This document shows positions 34,483 to 43,583 of a DNA stretch of 64,000 nt, in pieces. The DNA is from Chrysophaeum taylorii. Lineage: Eukaryota; Sar; Pelagophyceae; Pelagomonadales; Pelagomonadaceae. Both the position numbers and the translations under genes were made by a program. Position 1 is the stretch's first letter. The number at the start of each line of letters is the position of its first letter. Below the pieces are notes generated by a model. That model was not told the DNA's origin, did not search any database, and was given only the letters and a program-made list of their open reading frames with translations. The DNA lies in NCBI GenBank assembly GCA_029834535.1, contig JAQMWT010000588.1, forward strand, positions 29,813 through 93,812, written 5' to 3'.

Positions 34483-34845
34483 CTACGAGTCTGTGGGTTC
34501 GCGTGCGTAAAGGACCGTGGATCCTTTGGTGACAAGTATGCTTGCAGCTTGGGGCTGGAGCTCGGCCGCGACTCGGGCGACCATCTCGGGCGAGTTGCAC
34601 CCGTTGAATTTGACGCAGACAAATGTGTGCGCGTCGAGGAGCTCATTAAGGGAACGGCGATGCGAGTCGCGAACACCGATCTTCCCGACGCGCAACAATG
34701 GTCTTCGGGAATGGTCTCGCCAGATCGTCTCAACGTCTTGATCGGGAGCGAGTTGTGGCACGACCGATCTCCGATGCGATACTGGGGTCACGAAGCCGCT
34801 GGCGACCAACGATAGAATCGCGATGACAATCATGCTTACCCGCAT
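34483..34845 (-). CDS. Small plastid-targeted CRM/YhbY-domain protein
   Basis: 120 residues, ATG at 34845. The N-terminus MRVSMIVIAILSLVASGFVT is a hydrophobic signal segment ending in A-S-G-F, close to the ASAFAP motif of stramenopile bipartite plastid presequences. The rest matches the YhbY/CRM RNA-binding fold: LRVGKIGVRDSHRRSLNELL, then FVCVKFNGC, then RVAAELQPQAASILVTKGST and a final LYARE strand. CRM proteins act in ribosome assembly and group II intron splicing; YhbY itself is a single domain of about 100 residues bound to pre-50S particles. A single-domain plastid protein would fit plastid ribosome maturation. Start codons of this gene and the next are 42 bp apart and divergent. Targeting and role are inference. 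Confidence 0.65.
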   Translation of the reverse strand: MRVSMIVIAILSLVASGFVTPVSHRRSVVPQLAPDQDVETIWRDHSRRPLLRVGKIGVRDSHRRSLNELLDAHTFVCVKFNGCNSPEMVARVAAELQPQAASILVTKGSTVLYAREPTDS

Positions 34846-34887
34846 TGGAGTCGAAGCGAAAGGTACAAATCAAAAGTGCAATCAACG
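34846..34887. promoter_or_regulatory. 42-bp divergent intergenic spacer
   Basis: Lies between the ATG codons of the CRM-domain gene (-) and the lyase gene (+). Probably a shared bidirectional promoter region; no defined element recognised. Confidence 0.3.
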
Positions 34888-35937
34888 ATGGTTCTCCTTT
34901 TTTTGTGCTTGTTGCGAAGTGTGAGCGGCGTCGCACCGCTGCGGATCGACGGCCTCGTCGCTGCCGTGTTGTCTCCGTTTGATGCTGCACAGCAGCTGAA
35001 CGCGAGCGTCGTCGCGGCGCAGCGCGAGTACCTGCGCGCGACGGGCGTCAATTACGTGTTCGTGTGCGGCACGACGGGCGAGAGCGTGTCGTTGACCGTG
35101 AAAGAGCGGGAGGCGTTGCTCGAGGCGTGGCTGCAGACTGACGCGGGCGTCATCGCGCACGTTGGGGCCGAGGCAATCGAGGACGCGAAGGCGCTCGCCG
35201 CTCACGCGCAGGCGCGAGGTGCTATCGCGATCGGCGCAATGCCGCCGTCCTACTTCAAGCCTGCGACCGTCGAGGCCCTCGCGCACACTCTTGCCGCGAC
35301 GTGCGCGGCGGCGCCGCGCCTTCCGTGTTACTATTACCACATTCCTAGCATGACAGGCGTCGAGTTCGCGATGATGGACCTCGTCTCGTCGGTCGAGGCG
35401 CTCAACGTGACCAACTTCGCCGGCGTCAAATACACTGGCCTCGACACGTCGCCGGGCTACAAAGACGCGCAGCGGCTCGTCGACTACGCCGACGGCCGTT
35501 ACGAGGTCTTCGGCGGGCGCGAGGAAATGATGCTCGAGTCGCTCGCGATCGGCATCAAGGGTCACGTCGGGTCGCAGTTCAATTTTCTGGGGGACCTCTA
35601 CAACGGTGTGAGGACGAGTTTCGAGCACAACGGTCTAACCTCGGTCACGGCGCCCGCGCTTCGTGCGTTGCAGCTGCGCGGTATCGCGGCGCTCGAAGCG
35701 CAGACCGCGCCGTCGGGCGTGAACGCGCAAAAGCGGTTCATGCGCTACGCCGGCGTCGACGTCGGCGACGCCCGCCTGCCCTACTTGCCGGTCACGGACG
35801 ACATCGACCAGCACCTCTCGTCCTCCTTCTCGTCCTTCTGCGAAGCGAACGCCGATCTCTACATGTGCGGCGGCGGCGGCGGCGGCCGCCGCCGGCAGAA
35901 AAAAGACGTCTACGATGAAATCGTCTACGCGCAGTAG
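34888..35937 (+). CDS. N-acetylneuraminate lyase-like protein (DHDPS family) with signal peptide
   Basis: 349 residues from the ATG at 34888 (an upstream in-frame GTG at 34876 is not a likely start). MVLLFLCLLRSVSGVAP is a signal peptide or the signal part of a longer presequence. The barrel starts DGLVAAVLSPFD. The family motifs are present: G-T-T-G-E-S (about 61), YYYHIPSMTGVEF with the catalytic-loop Tyr (about 147), and GVKYTGLD with the Schiff-base Lys at about 181. The Y-Y-H-I-P context and the GVKYTGLD motif favour sialate lyase over dihydrodipicolinate synthase. The reaction would be reversible cleavage of N-acetylneuraminate to N-acetylmannosamine and pyruvate. The C-terminus has a Gly run and a basic tail. 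Secretory routing is unusual for this cytosolic family; substrate is not provable from sequence. Confidence 0.8.
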   Translation: MVLLFLCLLRSVSGVAPLRIDGLVAAVLSPFDAAQQLNASVVAAQREYLRATGVNYVFVCGTTGESVSLTVKEREALLEAWLQTDAGVIAHVGAEAIEDAKALAAHAQARGAIAIGAMPPSYFKPATVEALAHTLAATCAAAPRLPCYYYHIPSMTGVEFAMMDLVSSVEALNVTNFAGVKYTGLDTSPGYKDAQRLVDYADGRYEVFGGREEMMLESLAIGIKGHVGSQFNFLGDLYNGVRTSFEHNGLTSVTAPALRALQLRGIAALEAQTAPSGVNAQKRFMRYAGVDVGDARLPYLPVTDDIDQHLSSSFSSFCEANADLYMCGGGGGGRRRQKKDVYDEIVYAQ

Positions 35938-36046
35938 GGAGTAGTTATCAGGCAGCTAGCGTCCCCTTGTTGTCGCGCAAACGCGCAAGTTCATTCACAC
36001 TACAACAAAGTACTATTCAGGAGCATGTGTCGACTCCCGCGTACTA

Positions 36047-37217
36047 CTACAAAGGCGGGGGAGGGAGTCGAAGCTGGCGCAAGCCATCACGGCAGAGAAT
36101 AGTGACGTCGTAGCGTCGTTCAGTTTCGAGGAGTTGGTGCGTAAAGCGGGTCATCGCCGCCCCATGCAAGATGCGGTCGAGGCGGGTCGCGTCGGCGATG
36201 AGCTTGAGCTCGGCCCCCGCGTAGACGCGATCGTCGTACCTCGCGTGGTGGCGGTTGTGCGTTTCGCTGAGCGGGGGGAGCTCGTCGAGGTGACCCCGTT
36301 GTCGTTTTCTGGCGCGCGTCGAGGGACACTCGCACTCGGGGGGCAGCGCGTGCGAGGCGAGGTCGCGCAGGAGGCAAAGCGACTCCCTGTAAAACTCGGT
36401 AACGCCGACGAACCACGCGTCGCGCAGGTGTCTGAGCGCGAGGCCAAGGTCGGGTCTGAGTTCGTCGCGGTACAGGTCCCCCTTGCGCGGGTAGACGCCG
36501 AGCCTGGTGACGAGACTTCCTCAATTTTACCTCACTTTCCTCAATATTCTCGCACCTCTTGCGGCGCGTCTCGCCGCGACTACCCGAGAGGCGAGCGGTC
36601 TGCATGTTGAATGGGTTGTGCTGCGTCCCGAGCTGGGTCGTGTTGCCGGCGATCGCAATTTCGAGCCACTCCGCGAGCGACGGCTGCGCGCCGTTGGTAT
36701 GGGTCATCCGTCGCGTGTCGAATCCAGAGTTCCGATTGTGCTCGTAGAGCGATATCGCGTGGAGCGTCGGATCCCGGAGCATCGTGATCACGCGCGCCGG
36801 CTTGCCGGGCGGAACCTTGCGGAAGTCGTCGGCGATTTCCCACACGCCCTCGGCGTGAAACAAGTTGCACCCCGTCCTGAGCCTCGCGATGGGCGACGAT
36901 TATTTAGGACTATTTGACCTGTCGTAGCCCTCGGACCGCAACAGTCCGACCATCTCGCCCTTGTACGTGTCGGGGGCCCATCGCACGTTGTGCTTGGGCC
37001 TCTTCTTGCCCACGCTTAAACGACGCGCATCGCGCTGCTGCCGGTGTTCAAAGCCAAAACGCGGCAACACCCTGCTGCAGTTCACGGCCGTCGGTAGGTC
37101 GCGGTACAGGCTCTGGCCCGCCGTCTTCGGGATGTGAAGCAGGTACAGGAACGACGCGCTGTCTTGAGCGGACGCGCTCGCAAAGACGGCGCTAGCCACC
37201 ACCCCCAAGCGCGGCAT
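36047..37217 (-). CDS. Secretory sulfotransferase-like protein
   Basis: Exons 37217-36919, 36882-36556 and 36503-36047, introns of 36 and 52 nt; product 360 residues. MPRLGVVASAVFASASA is a signal sequence or anchor. FLYLLHIPKTAGQSLYRDLP is the 5'-phosphosulfate (PAPS) loop of carbohydrate sulfotransferases. Across the first splice the sequence reads YDR-LRTGCNLFHAEGVWE. ARVITMLRDPTLHAISLYEH is the 3'-phosphate-binding R-D-P...S motif. Exon 3 has DAWFVGVTEFYRESLCLLRD, as in uronyl/heparan-type sulfotransferase tails. Expected role: transfer of sulfate from PAPS to a glycan in the Golgi. Acceptor unknown. The donor of intron 2 (GTGCGAG) was chosen by frame; one alternative within about 20 bases cannot be excluded. 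Confidence 0.75.
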
Positions 37218-37430
37218 TAAAGCTCTAGTTCGACACCACGTAGGGGTCTCTTTTTATTAACGTAGGGGTCTCTTTTTATTACGGGGCCGCGATTGCTACC
37301 GGCGGTCGACGCGGCACCGCAAGAAATCAGAAGCAAAGGTAGGATAAGGTATGGGGTCGGTCACCAACGCGCCATACGCTTCGAAGACGCGCGCGCGCGA
37401 GCACGATTCCCTCTCTACCAGAGTGAGAAT

Positions 37431-38641
37431 TTAGTTGGAGAAAATGTTTTTCCAGAGTTCGTTGGTGATCGTCGTGCCCTCCTTGAAAACGTGGATGGGT
37501 GTCCAAAGAGGCTTCTCTGTCGTGCCGCAGTACGAGACTGCTGTGGACATCGCAGAACGGTACTCCGCGTCGGAGGCGTTTCCGCCAATGTAGACGAAGA
37601 CCTCGATGCCGGCGTCGAGGATATAGACATCATCCGAGCCCAACATGGATTTGGTGAGGTCGCCGCGACCGACTTCGGTGCACATCAGCTTCCCGGTCTC
37701 GTCGCTGAGCTTATACAGAATGCCCTCGCCGACATCCTCGTCGACGTGGTCCTCACCCTCGGCGGCGCTCTTGACCGGCCCTTCGCCGCCGAGGGCAGCC
37801 CAGAAGTCGGCATCGATCTCGTTCACGACCTTGCATTTACCGTGTCGCTTGTTCGAGATATTGTGCGCGACCTGCACGGCGGGATCAACGACGAGAGAGA
37901 CTAAGGCTTCTCCTCACCGTGCCTGCCTTGGCCTTCTCAAAGGCCGAGGCCTCTTCGCCGAACCACGGATAAAGCGCGGTGCCAGTGTCGAGGATGAAGC
38001 AGTCACCGGCATTGAGCGAGTCCCGCGTGCAAGGCATCTCCGCGACCTTGATGGTGTGCTTGAGCTTGCGGACGCGCAAGAGCTTGGTGGTGTAGGCGCC
38101 GGCCTCAACCTTGTTGAAGCCAGAGTCGATGCCTACGAGTGTACCGTCACAATGAAGAAGTTTGCACCAAACCACCTCCATCCCAGTACTCGATCTGCTT
38201 GAAGATTTTCGTAAACTGCTGGCTCTCGTGCTGCTGAACTTCGCGGTGTTGGATGGGCGCCTGGTCGAGGAAGTCGTCGAGCTCGACGGTTTTGTAGGCG
38301 GCAACGCCCATTTCGTCCTGCGTCGTCGTCTTTCCGAGCCAGAAATGGATGTCCCAGAGTAGCTTGTCGCTGCCCGGGTCCTTGCGGGTGTGGAGCACAA
38401 TGTAGCTGTCGCCCATGTAAAACTTCCCGTACTCTTGCTTGGGCCACTCGACGATTTTCATCTTCTCGACACGCCAGATCTGGATCCCCGGCTCCTTCCC
38501 CGCCTCGGCCCACGCGGCCTCGTTCGACGCCGCCGCCTTGCGCGCCTCCTTGTCCAAGTCGGACCCGACCAGCGCCATGTTCGAGTCTTCCACAGCGGCG
38601 CCATCAGACGTCCACTTCTTCTTCACCTCGAACGTAGCCAT
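37431..38641 (-). CDS. Severin/fragmin-type gelsolin-family protein
   Basis: Exons 38641-38176, 38132-37918 and 37871-37431, introns of 43 and 46 nt; product 373 residues, the size of three-repeat severins. Repeat 1 holds PGIQIWRVEKMKIVEWPKQE, GKFYMGDSYIVLHT, and LLWDIHFWLGKTTTQDEMGV. The first join reads EYWDG-GIDSGFNKVE, exactly as in severin family proteins. Repeat 2 has LNAGDCFILDTGTALYPWFG. Repeat 3 has LGSDDVYILDAGIEVFVYIG and ends at the N-E-L-W-K segment. The family caps and severs actin filaments under calcium control. The first ATG of the family-like sequence (MATFEVKKKW) is at 38641; the open frame extends upstream but that part is not family-like. Confidence 0.9.
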
Positions 38642-38933
38642 GATATCTCTTTTCTTCGCTGGGTTGAGAGTTGATGGAAGATGATGGCTTTGCGTTGGCT
38701 CTCGAGAACAATCCTTCAACAAATTTTTCCGTCGCCCGCGACCACACAAAATCCTGCCGTTTCACAATAGCCGTTATGTCTTTTGCTGCGGGGCGTTATT
38801 AGCTTTCCCGTTGAGCGTGAACAAAATCTGGAAAAGTGTCCGGTAATAAAAAAAAGTACCTGAAAAAAAACTTCCGGTGAAAGTAGTTACGGTCCGTCTG
38901 GTAACGGCATTATTACCTTTGGATTCCCCCAAT

Positions 38934-39192
38934 TTGGGTCGGATAAGAAAACGAGACTAGCCCGCGCCGCAACGACGGGTCCTACAACGCGTGGGCTTTT
39001 CCCTTTTTTTGCGTGAGGGGACGAAAGGATGCCGACTTCACTATGGGGACTAGTTCCATCGCGACGATCTCGCGGCGTGGCGGCACATACTGCTTGAGTA
39101 CAAATGAACATAGCTCAGCGATCCGTTGAGTATGTCTTAGTACAAACTGAAACATAGTTAACGGCTCGTACGAACTTTCTTATCCGACCCTA
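38934..39192. mobile_element. 259-bp MITE, copy 2
   Basis: Same length and almost identical sequence to the copy at 29914-30172 (the clearest internal difference is A/G in GGATACCG versus GGATGCCG). The left end reads TTGGGTCGGATAAG, the right end CTTATCCGACCCTA. Flanks are CCCCAAT on the left and CCCCAAA on the right, an imperfect 7-bp duplication, which agrees with the 7-bp duplication at copy 1. It lies upstream of the severin gene start. Confidence 0.8.
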
Positions 39193-40100
39193 CCCCAAAC
39201 CATAATTCGGCGGGTGACCTCGTCGATAGTAGTTAAGACACAGGAAGCAGCAGGTGGCCCGGGCTAGTTAGACGTGTCCCACCACGCTGCGAGCATGTCG
39301 TGGCGTTTTTCAAAGAGTGGGGAGAACAGGATGGACAATGCGTGGTATTGCAGCATGTGTTCCGCACTAAAATCGCTCGCATCGTCGGAGCATATATCCA
39401 AACAGAACACATCCAAATCAAGAGTTGGACACAACTAGAATAAACCCTGAATTGTGGCGCCCTTAAAAAAAAAGTTAAGAGCCAGCTAAGCGCAGGGAAA
39501 TTCAGGGGGCGGGGTGCGTGGGCACCAGGTGGTTTTTATGAGCGCAAACGACGCGCCTTGGGCAGCTCAACGCGCAGCTAAATCGCGAAATCCAATTCGA
39601 CCGTGTTTTAACAACAATAAAGTTTCGATGTTATGTGCGCGGCTACTAAAAACGCCCCGTCAGGCATTTTTGCACAGGATTTTGGCATTTTTGTAATAGG
39701 AACACGCCTCGTAAACGCGGCCCTTTTGAATTTGTAGAGACGAGAAGACCATCAAAATGACGTCCGCGAAGCCCCGTGCTACCGCCACACTGGCGTCGGG
39801 GCCAAAAAGGGATCTGTCTGGGACCTTGTTTTGCTTAGGCCAGTCGTCTACTCGACCTCGCGCCCTGTGTCGTCGCCACCAAATGTGTTTGTTCTCAAAC
39901 CATTTTCGTATTTTTGGCGCCTCAAACCACGCCACGGATCGCACCAATAAAGAACAACAACTGAAGTATCGTATCACCACCTAATCCCAGATTACCGACG
40001 CGACGCGCGGCAAGGTTTCCCCGCGCCGACCGAGTGCGCACCGAAAGTCGCGGGGAGTGAAAAGTCGGCGGGCGGGGAGCGCGCGGCGCGTTTATCATCA
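39193..40100. other. Intergenic, no gene supported
   Basis: About 900 bp between the MITE and the ABC transporter stop. The frame 39660-39980 (-) has no recognisable features. Confidence 0.45.
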
Positions 40101-42194
40101 TCAACGGGCGACGCGGTGCTGGTTGCTCGCGCGCCAAAGCTTGGCGTATTCGCCTTGCTTTTGGCGGAGGAGGGCCGTGTGCGAGCCTTGCTGCACGACA
40201 CGGCCGTCCTTGAAGACGACGATGTGGTCGGCGACCGGCGTGATCGCGGCGAGGCGGTGGGCGACGACGAGGAGGGTGCGACCGCGGTGCTGAATAGTGG
40301 AGAGGAGAGCGCTGACGACCTGGGTCTCGGTCTCGGCGTCCTGGGCCGCCGTGGGTTCGTCGGCGAGGCAGAGCGGGGCGTCGCGGAGGAGGGCGCGCGC
40401 GACGTGGACGCGCTGCCGCTCTCCGCCGGAGAGGCGCGCGCCGCGCTCGCCGACAGACTCGTCGAGATCGACGTGGTCGGCGAGGCCGACGACGGCTGCG
40501 GCGCGACGGGCGTGGTCGTCGGGCTTGGCCAAGTCGCCGTAGCGTATGTTGTAGAGGGCCGAGTCGTCGAAGAGGTCGGTGGCCTGGGGCACGAGCGCGA
40601 CGCGGCGGCGGAGCTCGTAGGGCCCCAAGCCCGCGGCGACGTCGGCGCCCCAGGCGTAGACGGCGCCCGAGACGGGCGCGCCGTCGAGGAGGGCGCAGAG
40701 CCGGAGCGCCGTGCTCTTGCCCGATCCCGATCCCCCGACGAGGCACGTGCATCTCCCGGCGGGCGCGACGAACGAGGCGCCCCTGAGCGCGAACGAGCGC
40801 CCGCCGTCGCGAGAGGACCAGACGTCGTCGAAGCGGATCTCGGGGGCCGCCACCGACCTGTCCGGATTGCTGGTCGTCGCGAGCACGTAGGCCGTCTGCG
40901 GGGTGAATGCGCGCGCCATCTTTTTGATGGTGGGGCCCTCCTCGGCGCCCGCCGTGAGCGCGAGCGGCGGCGGCGGGCGACGTTCGGGCGATCGGAGGAG
41001 CTCGGCCGCGACGCGCGCCTTGTAGACCGACGCGTCCTCCTGGAGGATCTCGAGCATGGCGTTGGTGTCGACGAGACCCTGTCGGATCTCCGATACCGTA
41101 TACCCGAGAAAATTCATCGGTTGCGCGAGCTGGAGCAGCAGCGCGTTGACGGCGACGACGTCGCCGAGCGAGAACTCGGTCGGGCGCTTGGCAAACTCGC
41201 CGACGGCGTGTCGCAGCGACACAGCCAGGCCCGCAGCAAAGACGGCGGCCTGGCCAAAGTTCAACAGCGATCCCAGCAGCTGGGAGCTGACCGAGAGGTC
41301 CTCGACGCACTTGAGGAGGCCGTCGAACCGCCGGACTTCGACCCGTTCGTTCGAGCATGTCTTAACGGCGTCCTGATTCGCCAGGCTGTCGGCGAGCAGC
41401 GCGCCCTTGCGTGTCTCGAGCTCGACGAGCTTCTTGCGCGTCGCGATGCGCACTTGCACCACCACGGCGGTGTAGGCAGCGTAGCTCACGAACGTCACGA
41501 GCGCGACGACGCCCAAGAACGCGCTTCCCGAGCGACGACCGAGAGCGCGCACGCTCAAGGCGAGCTCAGCGATCGTCGGCGCGACCGAAAAAAACACCAA
41601 AAACGCCAGGCTCGCGAAGCCGCGCGCGCCGCGGGCAAAAATCACCGACACAGCGCCCGCGGGATTTGACGCGTGGTAGTTGGCGTCCAGCGCGTGCAGC
41701 TTGGCAAACACGTCGGCCGAGAACATCCGCGTCGCGCGCTGCGAGCACCGCGAAAACGTCGTCGACCGCACTTCGCTCACGAACGACACCAACACCTTGG
41801 CGGCGCAGTACACCGTCATCCACCGCAGCGCCGCGTCCGCATCCCCCGAGGACAGCGCGTCGACGCCCAGCTGCAACGCGCTCGGAACCATCACGTTCAG
41901 CGACTTGGCCGTCAGTAGCGCGCACGCGCTCGCCGCCAGCAACGCCCGCGAACCCCAGCTTGCGCGCTGCCACGCGTACGACCCGATGCTCGACAACACC
42001 AGCCGCGCGTCCACCGCCCGCTTACTCCTCCCCGTCTTCTTCCCAGTTCCGAGAGGTCGCCACGCTTCCGCGCCGCCTCGCAACCGCCCGAGACTTCTCG
42101 CCCTCGACTCAAGCTTTGTGCCAAGCGCCCCAAGCGCATAAGCGCGCTGCGCGGCCTCGATGGCCACGATGCATGCGAATGCGGCACCTCTCAT
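40101..42194 (-). CDS. ABCB-type half-transporter, possibly plastid- or organelle-targeted
   Basis: 697 residues, single exon. The N-terminus has RSLGRLRGGAEAW after a hydrophobic start; L-R-G-G stretches are frequent after stramenopile organelle presequences. A six-helix transmembrane domain (about 80-410) is followed by one nucleotide-binding domain: Walker A GGSGSGKST at 487-495, Q-loop VPQATDLFDD, signature LSGGERQR at 588, Walker B with LADEPTAAQD (about 611-620), and H-loop VVAHRL. In the D-loop region the usual S-A-L-D is A-A-Q-D. The helical segments SLANQDAVKTCSNERVEVRR and QPMNFLGYTVSEIRQGLVDT match ATM1/ABCB7/HMT-type exporters, where such helices contact glutathione conjugates. 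A half-transporter must dimerise. The substrate is uncertain; ATM1-like sulfur/glutathione export is the best guess. Confidence 0.85.
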   Translation of the reverse strand: MRGAAFACIVAIEAAQRAYALGALGTKLESRARSLGRLRGGAEAWRPLGTGKKTGRSKRAVDARLVLSSIGSYAWQRASWGSRALLAASACALLTAKSLNVMVPSALQLGVDALSSGDADAALRWMTVYCAAKVLVSFVSEVRSTTFSRCSQRATRMFSADVFAKLHALDANYHASNPAGAVSVIFARGARGFASLAFLVFFSVAPTIAELALSVRALGRRSGSAFLGVVALVTFVSYAAYTAVVVQVRIATRKKLVELETRKGALLADSLANQDAVKTCSNERVEVRRFDGLLKCVEDLSVSSQLLGSLLNFGQAAVFAAGLAVSLRHAVGEFAKRPTEFSLGDVVAVNALLLQLAQPMNFLGYTVSEIRQGLVDTNAMLEILQEDASVYKARVAAELLRSPERRPPPPLALTAGAEEGPTIKKMARAFTPQTAYVLATTSNPDRSVAAPEIRFDDVWSSRDGGRSFALRGASFVAPAGRCTCLVGGSGSGKSTALRLCALLDGAPVSGAVYAWGADVAAGLGPYELRRRVALVPQATDLFDDSALYNIRYGDLAKPDDHARRAAAVVGLADHVDLDESVGERGARLSGGERQRVHVARALLRDAPLCLADEPTAAQDAETETQVVSALLSTIQHRGRTLLVVAHRLAAITPVADHIVVFKDGRVVQQGSHTALLRQKQGEYAKLWRASNQHRVAR

Positions 42195-43009
42195 CGCGTC
42201 AGGATCTTTTCCAACTTCGACTTAAAGAGATCCGTTGTATCCCGTTGTATCGCGCTCCCATTTGCGGAGGCTCTCCAGGCGCGTGAAGTTTTGGTCCGAA
42301 AATAACCCGCTCTCCGCGTCATTCGCCGCATATGCCACCATTTCGGATTGACGTCTGCGTGCCGACTCGGCGATGATCCTTCATTCCTGCTTCAAGGTCG
42401 CGAGGTGTTGTTGGATGCGGAGAGAGCTTTCCGTTGTCCTCTCTCGCGTTTGATCAATAATACCGCCAGGACTCTCGCGTTTATGCCATCGACGAGTGTG
42501 CGGGCGTAAGTAAGTGCCTCGAGACTCGTATTAACTCCATAATAGAATGGGACGCCGCTCTGCGGTGCAACGAGCGCCCGCGCTATTTCGACGAACGGGT
42601 CGTGGAAAAGCACCATGGCGCGCCTTTTCGGCGTCCACCGCATCTCAGGCGGGTGTCAGGTTGCTCGGATTTTGCTGGACATGGTCGAAGACGAGCATGG
42701 GGGCCTTGGGCGAAAAGCCCACCTTACACTCAGAGCGGGCTCGCTCTTTGATGTGGAATACTTGTGAGCAATTTTGCGCACATTCTTTTTTCCTCGCGCA
42801 CTCTCCTTTAATCACTCCTACTTTGGGCGCGACGTCCACAAGCCGAGTTCTCGTAGTAAACACCGTTGCCCGGAAATAAATCCGCGATGCAATAGGTGCG
42901 AAAGGGCTCCGCAAGCTCGAGGTCGTAAGTTTCAAGTGGACATTTAGAAGCTTATGCCCAAACACGTCCGGTCGTAGTGGTGCAGACGGCCGCACGAGAT
43001 GCTCGGCGC
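42195..43009. other. Intergenic, no gene supported
   Basis: Two minus-strand frames (43013-42645 and 42643-42392) lie here. The first overlaps the L32 stop as ATGA. Neither has recognisable motifs, and they are more likely 3' flank of L32. Confidence 0.4.
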
Positions 43010-43517
43010 TCATGCCGACTTAGGAGGCTCTTCCTTTTCCTCTTCGTCGACGATATCGCCCTCTTCCTCCTCGTCGTCTTCCACCTCGACGTCGACGATT
43101 TCGTCCTCTTCCTCTTCATCGTCGTCCTCCGCGACCATGTCGTCGTCATCCTCTTCTTCGTCCTCGTCGTCTTCATTCTTGTCCAGATAAACAAAGCTCG
43201 TGGACTTGCCTTTCAACACAGATTTTCCCAACGTCAGCGCGCGTTCTCGTTGTTTTCTGCCCTTGGCCAGCCTGCGTCTAAATCACGGCGACCTTCTACA
43301 GGACTCACCAGTTGGCCTTCCGGCTGCGGGTTTTCATCTTTGACGTCCGTCTCTTGGGGACGGCCATGAGCAAGACTCGGCTCCGGAGTGCGAGTGTGAG
43401 TTCGGGCGTATCGACAACCGACGTCGAGGGCGCGAGCGCCGAGCTCGAGGTCGACGGGGCCACAAAGGCAGACACGCAGGCGATGCTTAGCACAGCAACC
43501 AAGCAAGCGCGCATCAT
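43010..43517 (-). CDS. RPL32: Plastid ribosomal protein bL32 precursor with acidic C-terminal tail
   Basis: Exons 43517-43309 and 43271-43010 with a 37-nt intron; product 156 residues. MMRACLVAVLSIACVSAFVA is a signal peptide ending in S-A-F-V-A-P, the ASAFAP-type plastid import motif; a short transit region follows. From residue 51, AVPKRRTSKMKTRSRKANW is the hallmark N-terminus of bacterial/plastid L32. The join gives KANW-LAKGRKQRERA and ends the conserved part at GKSTSFVYLDK. The last 55 or so residues are almost all Asp and Glu, ending PPKSA. Normal bL32 is about 55-65 residues and basic, so this acidic extension is unusual. It may neutralise the basic core before assembly or be a processing product. 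An in-frame GTG upstream (43553) is not a likely start. Confidence 0.85.
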
Positions 43518-43583
43518 GTCGTCTCGTAGGACGGCGATGCAGAGTGACGTCACGCCGGAACTTCAACTAGTTTTTAGCTTATA

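Noticed and set aside
40116-41669. 517-codon plus-strand frame opposite the ABC transporter
   Set aside because: Fully antisense to a gene with all ABC motifs; Glu/Arg/Gly-rich shadow.
42645-43013. 122-codon frame whose ATG overlaps the L32 stop (ATGA)
   Set aside because: Overlapping translation of this kind is not expected in a nuclear gene, and the frame has no recognisable motif; probably 3' flank.
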